The notes below the pieces were generated by a model. It was not told the DNA's origin. It made no database searches and saw only the letters and a list, made by a program, of their open reading frames with translations. The position numbers and the translations under genes are program-made. From Gigaspora margarita (Eukaryota; Glomeromycota; Glomeromycetes; Diversisporales; Gigasporaceae), in NCBI GenBank assembly GCA_009809945.1, contig WTPW01000086.1:353476-417475 (forward strand): a stretch of DNA of 64,000 bases, written 5' to 3'. Shown piece after piece: positions 12,248 to 21,739 of this stretch (the first letter of the stretch is position 1; every line of letters begins with the position of its first letter).

Positions 12248-12798
12248 GTAATACATACATTTAGTTATAGAATTAGAAGTCAATATTGAGATGTTCTCAA
12301 ACAGACATTCGATGTGATTAGCTAATAATTGTAGTGTTGCTCAACCATTAAAGAGATATTTATAAATAATAATATAATTGGAATCTTCTCACGTATCACC
12401 TTCGATGCGATTAATTTATGATAATATTGCTGCTTAAGTATTACAATCAGTTGAAATATTGATTGAATTAATGTTTGTGAACAAACGCCTTTATTATATC
12501 ACCACTTAAAGGTCAATGTTTTTAAAAGAAAAAAGAAAACGATAGATCCAAAAAAAGACAAAGCACAATCTCCGACAATTCTAAGTTCTGTTTCTTCTTA
12601 ATAATTTACTGCAAACAAATAAAAACTAGAACGTGCCTTGTTTTTTTATTTGTGGCTAATGTAAGTAATAATGTAATTATTCATCGAGTTTGGAAGATCT
12701 ATAATTATAACGTAACGGTAAAAAGAGTGAAGTATACTTGAACATTTATTTTTTCAAGTCAATTAATAAAAATTTTCAGCTAATAAACGAGATATTTT

Positions 12799-13528
12799 AG
12801 GGTGTTCTCAAGCACCTCCCGCGATGGAAATGGCTAGAAGTTACGCTCAAACGCTATGACCAATTGAAATAAAGGTTGCGATCAATGCTTGAGCTATCTC
12901 TTTTCTTTTTTCAATCAATTACCATTATCCTTTCAAGAAAAAAAAAGACGATTCACAATTATCTAAAACTTTAGCTCCCAGTCAACTGTCCTTTTAACAA
13001 TTTCATGAATAACTTATCATCGCAACAGTGGCCATAATTAGCCACGGCAACGACCATATTAACATTATTTAATAAAATATATACACTTTACTACATATAA
13101 AAAAATTTTCTTTATGTTTTTTTTTTTTTTTGCATTGTGTGAAGAAAAATCGATGGAATAATTACATACATTGTTATATAACTAAAAACTAGAAGATAGT
13201 ATATATTTATTCTTTGAGTATTAAATTCTGAACGTCTTTATTTGTTATAAGAAATTTTTGCATGAAAAGTAGCATAATAATTTTTTGGTATCGACGATGA
13301 TCTTGTTGAAGATCCATGTTATAAAATAATAATAATAATAAAATGAAAGAGTAATTGGGCTTAAGCAATCTCTTTGATTGCTCTATCAATGATAAATTTT
13401 AGCCAATCAGCACAGCTCTATGAAAAGAAATTGGTGGTCGCGGCTCCAGGTTTTTTTTGACCTAATTAATAATACAATCAATTTTTTATTCAATATTTCC
13501 GACTAATTAAAAAATTACTCCCGATCCA
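12799..13528. mobile_element. GTGTTCTCAAGCACCT-family element, right end missing
   Basis: It starts AGGGTGTTCTCAAGCACCTC. Its interior is the reverse complement of the A1/A2 copies (ACTTATCATCGCAACAG, TAGCTCCCAGTCAACTG). It ends at TTCCGACTAATTAAAAAATT just before the expected terminal repeat, where another transposon fragment begins. A foldback-like TAATAATAATAATAAAATG run lies at 13,325-13,345. Confidence 0.55.
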
Positions 13529-13532
13529 TTGT

Positions 13533-13617
13533 AGTGATGGTAAATGACCACCTGGTCATTTGGAAAATTTTTAAATGACCACAAATGACCCTGACCATGG
13601 TCATTTGCAAATGACCG
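13533..13617. mobile_element. Fragment of a small hAT-like MITE (AAATGACC repeats)
   Basis: GATGGTAAATGACC followed by alternating GGTCATTT and AAATGACC words, as in the complete 141-bp element at 45,035-45,175. Only part of it is clear. Confidence 0.5.
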
Positions 13618-13749
13618 GGGCAAGTTGAAGTGATTTGGGTCTTTAGTAGTGATATGGTAGTCAAAATCCGTGTAAACTTGATGATTGACATATAATCGCC
13701 CATTAACATGTTAGTATCATACGTATTAAAAGGTAAGAATTATCTAGAT

Positions 13750-14081
13750 AACATGTCAGCGTAGCATTCACTTACTTGCGTGGGTAATACAAACTCCTGG
13801 AGAGGAAATAGCCAATCGGAGAGTGCAAAATTTGACTATTCCTGATCAGCCCGACGAAGAATGAGAACACACGCAAAAGAAGAAAAAAGCGAAAACTGTG
13901 CACTAATTAAAAATGACAGGATTGAAATTTTACATATAGTAATCATCACTCTAATCCTATAGTCTTTACCTTAAGATCCTAACCCTAAATTTTTATCTCA
14001 CACACTTAGTTTATTTGCAAAATCGGAGTTTCTTTTTTTATTTATATTACCAATGCAAATAAGTAAAATGCGTCAACATGT
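13750..14081. mobile_element. ~330-bp TIR element, uninterrupted relative of the one at 19.3-20.4 kb
   Basis: The left AACATGTCAGCGTAGCATTC then ACTTACTTGCGTGGGTAATA is inverted at the right (TATTACCAATGCAAATAAGT, AAAATGCGTCAACATG). The interior has CTAACCCTAAATTT. The same ends and interior (GCGAAAA, GTGCACTAATTAAAAATG) occur in opposite orientation at 19,347-20,425, where a second element is inserted. Confidence 0.6.
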
Positions 14082-14162
14082 TAGGTTTAGTAGTCATAGG
14101 ACATGTCACACCTATTGATATATAAGTGTAAGTTTATAATAAAAACTAGAAATTGTATATGT

Positions 14163-14179
14163 GGGCGGCTTCGCCGCCC
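14163..14179. other. Short GC-rich hairpin
   Basis: GGGCGGCTTCGCCGCCC: a perfect 7-bp stem with a TTC loop, standing out from A/T-rich surroundings. No gene is next to it, so a terminator role cannot be argued. Confidence 0.4.
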
Positions 14180-14486
14180 ATTTTAGTTAATAATGAGATA
14201 TAAAAAATGGTGTGACACCCATTGGAGACCTTATTTTCCCGTAATTGTCCGATAGTACTGACAGAAAAACGACTGTCTGACCCAATTTTTGATTCCTTGT
14301 GCAAAATAAGAAATCAACCTTGCGTAACCTTAGATGTGAAAACATAATTCTATTGATTTACAGTAAATTTTATTTTTTTTTAGAAAGGAAAAAAAATCCG
14401 ACTAACTGATCCAAGAATTCAGATTCCATGTAATGCAAAACGAAAAATCAACTTTGCGTGGCCTTATTTTAATACAAATAAAGTGG

Positions 14487-14925
14487 ATCGGATTATATAT
14501 TCATAATTCTCCCTGGTAATTGATCGTTTGAGTGAAGATCATCACTCCACAATCGATTGTGATTGCGAATAAGATAAGCGATATATTACACTAAAAAATC
14601 CTTTAAGAATTGAGTTTTGACCGATTATTTTAGAGATTGGTCAAGACTCGTTCTCAAAAGGTCGTTAGGCCTCTTAAATGTAATCGAAGTTATTTTACTG
14701 CGTCACAGCGGTTGTGATTGTGGCGCAATAAAATACTTCGATTACATTTAAGAGCGCCAAAGACCTTTTGAGAATGTGCCTTGACCAATCTCTAAAATAA
14801 TTGATTCGAACTCAATTCTTAAAGAATTTTTTGATGTAATAGAAGTGCTTATCTTATTCACAATCATGGAGTGAATATCATAACTCAAACGATCAATGTA
14901 GATTCAGAATTTTGCAAATCGCAAT
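14487..14925. repeat. ~440-bp palindrome with ~200-bp arms
   Basis: The left arm runs from about AATTCTCCCTGGTAATTGAT (14,494) to the centre near 14,705, and the right arm is its diverged inverse. Pairs include TTTTAGAGATTGGTCAAG / CTTGACCAATCTCTAAAA and CTTAAATGTAATCGAAGT / ACTTCGATTACATTTAAG. No ORF. Confidence 0.8.
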
Positions 14926-15725
14926 AAATGGTTATGGTAAATCATGTATGTGTTCTCTTGAAAACAATCGTTAAAGTGAACAGAATTAAACCTCATACTC
15001 ACCCTTAGCTATTACGTGGTCCAGGTTAGCACATTAAATTCAAAGCCAGATGCTTTTTTAATTGTTATATAAAAACGATCACCTTGATTCTTCGGATCAT
15101 TTCGCCTGCCAAATAAAACCGATATTGGTTGCTACGCATTCATTAACTATGAAATATAATTAATATTGTAATAAATTAATTTTCGAATGGGTTAAAAACC
15201 TCATTATTATTGTGAACTAAATTATATTGTTGATTCTTTTGAAATAAAAATAAAGCAATCACACATAATAAATAAATGAATCATTATTCTACAAACAAGA
15301 TTATTTTACAAACGATTGATTCAATATACTGTACCGACAATTTTTTATAAATTGCACCAACTTTAAACCTAAACTTAACTCTAACGACAATGACTAGATT
15401 AATTTACCTGCGAAATTAGCTTTTGGTGAAATAATTTTTTACGAAACGGACTTGTCCGTGAATTAATCGATTGCAATATAAATTAATTCTCTGCGAATTA
15501 AGTTTGCTGTGAAGTAATTATTGGTTAGTTGATCAAAACCGAGTGAACCTGATATTATTAAATAAAAACTCAATAAAAACGAATTAATGTATCTAAAAAA
15601 ATGCAGTCTGTTAATAATGACAAAAGGTAGTTTATGTACTTGTTACGCGTCATTTCTGAATTGTCATTTAGAAACGGAATCCATTTAACAATTATTAAAA
15701 AAAAAGGCAAGCGAAAAAATTTATA
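14926..15725. other. No gene seen
   Basis: A/T-rich, with scattered GCGAATTA/GCGAAATTA words at 15,405-15,500 that may be an old element. Nothing codes convincingly. Confidence 0.45.

Positions 15726-15758
<33 letters not shown>
15726..15758. repeat. AAT microsatellite bordering the viral fossil
   Basis: About eleven AAT units, ending 8 bases before the stop codon of the minus-strand polymerase remnant. Confidence 0.85.
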
Positions 15759-15765
15759 TCTTTAT

Positions 15766-17560
15766 TTAAATCTTAATTGTGCTGAACTTGAAATCATATC
15801 CTGTGATTAAAGCATACCTTATTAATTCTAGTGAGATATTCTTTAAAGTATCAGCATTAAAAGAAGGAATATCTATATTCCATACATCTTTAAATAATTT
15901 AAATACATTATCGTATCCTCTAATATTAATATCTTTCCCTAACTGTTTTAACTCATCAATAATATGCTTATATTTACCTATATAAAATACAAAAAACTAA
16001 ACTATTGTAGCATCATTTACACACCCAATAATAAATAACTTGAAAAACTAATTTGAAAGAAATATTGTTTGGACATTGGTCTTTCCATATATAATAACGC
16101 TTGATTGAATTCTTTTCATTTATGATACAAAAAACCTCATCCTCTCAACTGATAACCTAAATATTTACGTTCATCCATCTTATTAGTGACAACAGTCTTC
16201 GCAATTTTGGTATCACAACAAAAATATTTGTAATACATGTCACTGAATTTCTCAAGTCAGAAACCAGGTCTACTATAACGGAAGGAAAAAAATCATCGCC
16301 CAACCAATTCATACTGGTAACACAGTTACAATCACCATGTTCCATGAGATCTATATCGATTTCATCGATTTCTTCCATCATGCTCATTATAGTAAAGCAG
16401 CCAATAGTATTTAACAATGAGTTAATCAATAAAGTACCCATTGTGCCTGATATGATACCACTTCTCTTCTTGAAAATGGAACCATCAGGAAAGAGAACTT
16501 TAGTTCGAATAGCAGTTTTAACACAATAATTGAATTCTTTTCTATCCACATGAATTAAATCTAACTTCTTTCACAATTCTAGATACGAAAATGGTTCCAA
16601 TCGCTGCAGTATGAATTCCATCCACTGATATCAGTATTAAAAAACCATTTATTAGGTTCACTTCTTAAATACTTATTCAGCCATGGTAAACTACCCGGTC
16701 TGCTGATCCAAATATTTCTAAAAAAAAAAGGTTTACTATAAATTTGATCATAGAAAGGGGTAAAGAAGCAGGCTTCGGATAGCACAGTTGAGGCAGAGAC
16801 CAGTCAGATACAACGAGTCTTCTTTTTCAAATGAGAAGAAAGGTGTCCACGCATAGCGAATGTAACATAATCACAAACTGGTTTTTTATTCTTAATATTA
16901 AAAAGATTTCCTCTATACTGCTTCATGATCACATCTTCACATTCACCCTTCTTTTTCTTGGCACCATAATGCTTAAGGGAAACATAACTAGCAGAAGTGT
17001 TCTTTGGCATCTTCTTAAATATTGATTGGCGAACATTTATCAAAATGATTGAAAACGTATTCAATAGCCTGCTCATAACAAGCATGAAAACGTTTCTCTA
17101 TACTGGAAGGTCTAGGATGCAGTGGGTACAAATATTTAAGTAGAGAAAATACATTCTCCCAGGTTCTGGAGTTTTATTACTATCACAGCACGAATAATAA
17201 GTCGATTTGTCATACTCCATATCTCGATAGTTCTTTCCTTCACTACGAGCTAAGTTGTACTTCAGGTCCTGCCTGATGTATTCCCAATTGTCAGAGCAGT
17301 TAACCATAGAAAGAAATTCATCCAATTCAATCTTGACTCTCGTAATCTGAACAATTATGGAGTAAAGCAAATTGAAAACAAACGCAATAACGTAGCTTCA
17401 ATAACCATTGCCAATTGCATAGGAACCTGTAGGAAAACAACTATTTCTACCTTGAAAATGGCAAAAAGGATCAGAATGTTCTAAAACCATAATGATTTTA
17501 GTATGCAGGTAACCGCTAGGGCTGAAAGCTATAAAGCTAAGCAAGCACCTCAACTAAATA
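15766..17560 (-). pseudogene. Endogenous copy of a partiti-like RNA-virus RNA polymerase, broken
   Basis: The minus strand reads as a degraded RNA-dependent RNA polymerase. One frame is open in pieces from about 17,550 to 16,560 (interrupted by stops, for example near 17,390 and 17,090), a second frame carries 16,549-16,157, and the first frame resumes to a stop at 15,766-15,768. The middle piece has the order expected in Partitiviridae-type polymerases: FPDGSIFKK, then SGTMGT with a downstream Asn (motif B, ~16,450), then LGDDFF (motif C, ~16,300). NTDISGW (~16,640) is a motif A candidate. The total of ~1.8 kb equals one such genome segment. Frameshifts and stops make it non-functional. Partitiviruses have fungal and plant hosts; a mycovirus source is the natural inference here. 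The exact family is not certain; a picobirna-like origin is less likely. Capsid sequence is not seen. Confidence 0.75.
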
Positions 17561-17593
17561 AAGAGATACGGTTTAAAGAACAATTCAAAGAAT

Positions 17594-17652
17594 CTATAAT
17601 AATAATAATAATAACAATAACAACAACAATATTAATAATAATAATAATAAAA
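17594..17652. repeat. AAT/AAC microsatellite on the other side of the viral fossil
   Basis: Runs of AAT with AAC interruptions (TAATAATAATAATAACAATA then ACAACAACAATATTAATAAT). It lies ~35 bases beyond the last readable polymerase codon. Confidence 0.8.
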
Positions 17653-18000
17653 GTAAAAAAAATTATATGATTAAAAAAATATATAAATAAAAAAAACGAA
17701 TAAAAATGAATTAATATATGCTTGCCTAAATATTAAATGCTAGCTAAATTTTCAGAATAAATTCGAATATTTATATATATTTTAATAATTTTTGCATTTA
17801 CCGCATAGAAACATTGGCATTTGTTTTTTGACAACGGCAAGAATCTGGTCGGGTGTTTTGTCTAATCCAAATCTAATAAGAAGATAATTACACAATTTTT
17901 TTTAAATGAAAAGCATTGTACGCATATTTATTAAATTGGATTAATCTGGTCTAGTATGCTGGAGTTGAATTTTATTTGATGGATGCAGATTATATTAGTT
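17653..18000. other. No gene seen
   Basis: A/T-rich; no repeat partner elsewhere in the window was recognised. Confidence 0.4.
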
Positions 18001-18405
18001 GCGAATTATGCGTTATTGAAACTGAAACGGGATATGCACCCGGAAATAGCAATAATATTGCGCTGGGAGATCACCGTAAGCAGTTGAGTTTGTGCGGCAT
18101 AGCACTGGCCGTGGTTTTCCGCCTGCATAATGCAGGCTAGCCATTAATATGAACATGTGATGTGATATTGATATTCAGTAGTTATAATTATGAAAATGGC
18201 AGGTTCAGTTGACTGTGATTTATGGATTTATGTGCTATTATACTGAAACGGGATATGCTTCCGGAAAAAGCAGTAATACTGCGACGAGAGATAACCGTAA
18301 GCAGTTGAGTTTGTGCGGCTTAGCACTGGCTGACTGGTTTCCCGCCTGCGTAATGCAGGCTAGCCGTCAGTATGAATGTGATTGATATTTGCAGTTATAT
18401 AGCAC
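18001..18405. repeat. Two tandem copies of a ~221-bp unit with a conserved hairpin
   Basis: ACTGAAACGGGATATGC starts at 18,021 and 18,242 (period 221). Both copies carry AACCGTAAGCAGTTGAG/ACCGTAAGCAGTTGAGTTTG, TTGTGCGGC and a GCCTGC-ATAATGCAGGC hairpin (second copy GCCTGCGTAATGCAGGC, still paired through G-U). A third fragment (TTGTGCGGCTTAGCGCTTC, ATGCAGGCTGATC) follows at 18,412-18,450. GC is higher than its surroundings. Function unknown. Confidence 0.8.
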
Positions 18406-18449
18406 TTATTTTTGTGCGGCTTAGCGCTTCATTATGCAGGCTGATCATT

Positions 18450-18780
18450 CGTTGGGAGGGAGGGTTGGGTGGTCTGTCGCAGCTGAGTGAGCAATTGTTG
18501 GCACAAGGACCACTTGCATTTCCCACAGATTTATCTTCATTCTCATTGCCGCCCTTTATCAAGTTAGTAATTACTGTTTGCGGAAAAACATTCAAATCAT
18601 GCTCACCTCCTTTAATTATCTGGACCGGACTTGTTCTGGTTGATGGTTCCACGATGCACATCAACATGCTTTGCATCTTTTCGATCTGTTGACTTTACAT
18701 CAACTCGAAAAATACCTTTTCCATGTTTTGTCATGACCGCATGGTGGGTAGCACAGATTACTTCGTAAAATTTCAACATA
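18450..18780. other. GC-richer patch with overlapping open frames, unidentified
   Basis: Open frames of ~93-106 codons exist on both strands. On the minus strand 18,720-18,610 another frame reads GIFRVDVKSTDRKDAKHVDV before a stop. The composition suggests former coding sequence, but I cannot tell which frame or family. 18,781-19,346 holds only a small hairpin, CCTGTCAACGAATTGACAGG at 19,118-19,147. Confidence 0.25.
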
Positions 18781-19346
18781 ACAAGCTTGCATCTCCAAGT
18801 TATTCCTATCTTGTTTAGGCACGTACAGTTCTTCTGTTACGCCAATACAAAGAACCTTAAAGGTATTAGCTTGAATTTCGAGTTACACTGAGGATCAAAA
18901 TTTTTTAGTATATTTAGACATTCATTATAACGAGTCACGAAGCCATATCAAAGAACTATCTATAAATAGAATGAAAAAGATCAATGCATATATTATTATT
19001 ATCGACATTGATAAAATGCGCAATTTTTATTGTCGTTATTAATAATTATATAATACATAATTATTTAGTAGTTTATTACGTTGCTGCGGTCTCGTGTCTG
19101 CATCACGAATTAACCTGTCATGAAAAGCCTGTCAACGAATTGACAGGGCGATCATTATTGCGAGATCAGATGACTTTATGACCGATTACGTACAGGTTTT
19201 GTTATGTATCCTTTTATGATTATTCTTTGATTATTGTCGTGAGATTTTGTAACTTGTATTTACAGGTAATTTCAGATTTGCATATGATTTTGATATTCAC
19301 ATGGTTATGATTATTGTTAGATCGATAACGGGGGTAAGGGATGCCG

Positions 19347-20425
19347 ACTGGGATTTACTTATTTTTGCCGGTAATACAACCCAAAAAAGGAATTTAATTT
19401 TGTAAATAAATAAAATGTGTAAAAACGCAAACCCTATAAGAAAAGTGGTCCGGGATCGCACGGAAAAACAGTGTAAAGGCACGTGGTCAAGTGGCACGTG
19501 CTATGGGTCGGGTTTGCACGTGCAGGGTTCGAGTAGGCACGGGAATCGGCGGACCGTGTTGATCCGTATACACGTGCCAATTTAACGTGAAATCACGTAA
19601 ATCGTCCGTGCCTTTTGTAGCAGTTTACTAAGCCAATTGACACGTGCGATGGCACGTGAATGGAACGGGTAAGTAAATATAAATTTGTGGTCACCTTCCA
19701 ATAGACATTTTATTAGAAGAGGACCGGATAATAGTTGAAGTATGTGCATATCTGGTAGCTAAAGCAACTGCAAATGTGTAAAATCTTGCAAGGAATCTTT
19801 TTCCTTAAGATACCAGAGCAGGCTTACTAGCGAGTTTTTGAGATATTGCAACTTTTTTTAAAAAAAAATCGTTTGTGATCCTTCACTCTTATAGTACTCC
19901 GTGAAACGAGCCAGCACGTGTCATTTTTAACACGTGCCATTCCGTGTAATTCGACGTGCCATCACGTACAACGTGCATATGCGTGCCACCGTATGCGTGC
20001 CATTCCGTGTGACGTAATATAACGTGCCACCCCATTACCGTAGTATCCGTGTCATTTTTAATCGTGCCATCCCGTAAAACGTGCCTATACGTGTCACACG
20101 GTCCGTACCATCCCGTGCATATACACTGTTTCCCCGTACCATACCCCGAACCACTTTTCTTATAGGGAAAGTTAGGGTTAGGAGGTTAGCTTTAGGAGGT
20201 ATAGCTATAGATAGTTGCCCATTAAATGTAAAATTTCGTCCCCGACATTTTTAATTAGTGCACAAAGGTCGATTTAAACACTAGTTTTGGCGTATTTTCG
20301 CTTTTTTCTTCTTCTGTACGTGTTCGGAATTCATGTCGGGCTGATCCGGAACGATCAAAATTCGAACTCACTGATTGGTAGTTGCCTTTTTAGGAGTTTG
20401 TATTACCGGTACAAATAAGTAAAGC
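19347..20425. mobile_element. TIR element interrupted by a second element
   Basis: The left TTACTTATTTTTGCCGGTAA and right TTACCGGTACAAATAAGTAA are inverted ends. Its parts outside 19,432-20,167 match the uninterrupted relative at 13,750-14,081, including a TTAGGGTTAGGAGG stretch and TTTTAATTAGTGCACAAA. Confidence 0.6.
19432..20167. mobile_element. 736-bp hAT-like element with many CACGTG subterminal motifs
   Basis: The ends are CCCTATAAGAAAAGTGGTCC and the inverse GAACCACTTTTCTTATAGGG. A second inverted pair is ACAGTGTA / TACACTGT. Both subterminal regions are filled with CACGTG, ACGTGCCA and CCGTGCC words (more than twenty), as expected for transposase-binding repeats. No transposase frame. 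I could not define a target duplication. Confidence 0.65.
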
Positions 20426-20607
20426 CTAATGACTGTGGCCAAGTATGAACCAGTGATACGGGAGAGTATTTAAGGCCGAGAATCTCAGTGAAGAAGGTTA
20501 TCTTTCTTTTCGCTATCGCTCGCCTTGTGAAGGCTGGCTCTATCACCCTCCCTTACCCAACCGAATTCAAGCAAGCAGTGTTGTTTCTTTTGTTAGATCA
20601 GGTTCCA

Positions 20608-20990
20608 CGGCTGCATTAGCAGTGCAAGAACCTGTAGTGTACCTGGATCCACGGCTGCAAGTGGCAGTGCAAGGACCAGAAGTAGTTGGCCCCGCGGCTG
20701 CAAGTGGCAGTGCAAGGACCTTTATGTACCTGGCTCCACGGCTGCAAGTGGCAGTGCAAGGACCAGAGGTAGTTGGCTCGGCGGTTGCAAGTGGCAGTGC
20801 AAGGACCTGTTGTGTACCTGGCTCCATGGCTGCAAGTGGCAGTGCAAGGACCAGAGGTAGTTGGCTCCGCGGTTGCAAGTGGCAGCGCAAGGACCAGTTG
20901 CTGTATTTGGCTCAATGGCTGCAAGTGGCAGTGCAAGGACCAGTTGTTGTATTTGGCTCCACGGCTGCAAGTGGCAGCGCAAGGACCATA
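20608..20990. repeat. GC-rich 43-46-bp minisatellite, about 8-9 units
   Basis: GCAAGTGGCAGTGCAAGGAC begins at 20,657, 20,700, 20,744, 20,787, 20,832, 20,875, 20,921 and 20,967, with an earlier diverged unit near 20,614. Two spacer types alternate (AGAAGTAGTTGGCCCCGCGG versus TTTATGTACCTGGCTCCACG). Because unit lengths are not multiples of three and stops are rare, several frames on both strands stay open; the longest (plus, 20,622-21,197) changes repeat phase along its length and is not accepted as a gene. Upstream, GAGTATTTAAGGCC (20,466) could be a TATA-like site. Confidence 0.85.
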
Positions 20991-21197
20991 AGAATGAACC
21001 TCGCTCATATCGGCAGGAACATAGTTACCGATTCTCTTTTCAGCTATGAGAAATTCAATGATTTCCCTCTATATGAAGGCATTTTGATCCGTGAATGCTT
21101 TCGGATCGTCGCTATGGTGGAAAATGTGATCATGTATATTAGAGCCAATGAGGGTAACGAGCCCTTATCCCATATGTTTTTCAGATTTTGTAAATAA
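20991..21197 (+). other. Open tail after the minisatellite, possible exon
   Basis: About 68 codons (starting IRMNLAHIGRNIV and ending MFFRFCK with TAA) follow the repeats in one plus frame. Unlike the repeat part, the residues are mixed and protein-like. It may be a terminal exon or chance; no family is recognised. Confidence 0.22.
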
Positions 21198-21583
21198 TGT
21201 CATTCAGTTTTTTTGAATAAAGTCAGCTGATCGAGCAATAATAATTTCACGATCGGTGAAAATCGAGAAATAACAAGTGTCAATTCAAATCGACATAAAT
21301 TCAGAATTCGTCTCAAAATGTTATGCTCATTTAAGCACAATAACAGTATGTTATACTAGCGCAGCCCATTAGTATATGGATCATATACCCATTCAAACGC
21401 AAGATTTTGCTGACACTATTCTAGATGGCAGTTAACATGCAAGCATAATTACGTTCCTGGCATACAGGAATAATTCGAGATTTATACAAGAAAATTTGAA
21501 GATCATTATATAGTTTAACTAATAGCAGAGTTTCAATAAGACGATCTCACGATAGATGTAATTCGACCTTTAATTAAATTGTC

Positions 21584-21738
21584 ATGAGTGCTACCAAGGA
21601 AAAAAGGCCATTTGGGCTTTCAATTATATTTTGTATTCAGCTAGAAAATCTATCATGATGATAAATTTCCAAAATCGGCTAACTGTACACAAAATATATT
21701 TAAAGTTCGTACGGCCTTTTTCCTTTGGCAGCACTCAT
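21584..21738. mobile_element. 155-bp MITE with ATGAGTGC ends
   Basis: ATGAGTGCTACCAAGGAAAA at the left and TTTTTCCTTTGGCAGCACTCAT at the right are inverted, as is the adjacent GGCC. It directly abuts the tandem array that follows. Confidence 0.7.
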
Positions 21739-21739
21739 A

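Noticed and set aside
16344..17025. Plus-strand frames across 16.3-17.0 kb
   Set aside because: Antisense to the polymerase remnant, which carries recognisable motifs.
20567..21197. Several long overlapping frames on both strands around 20.6-21.2 kb
   Set aside because: They arise from a stop-poor minisatellite whose unit length is not a multiple of three; the repeated peptide changes phase, so none is supported as a protein gene.
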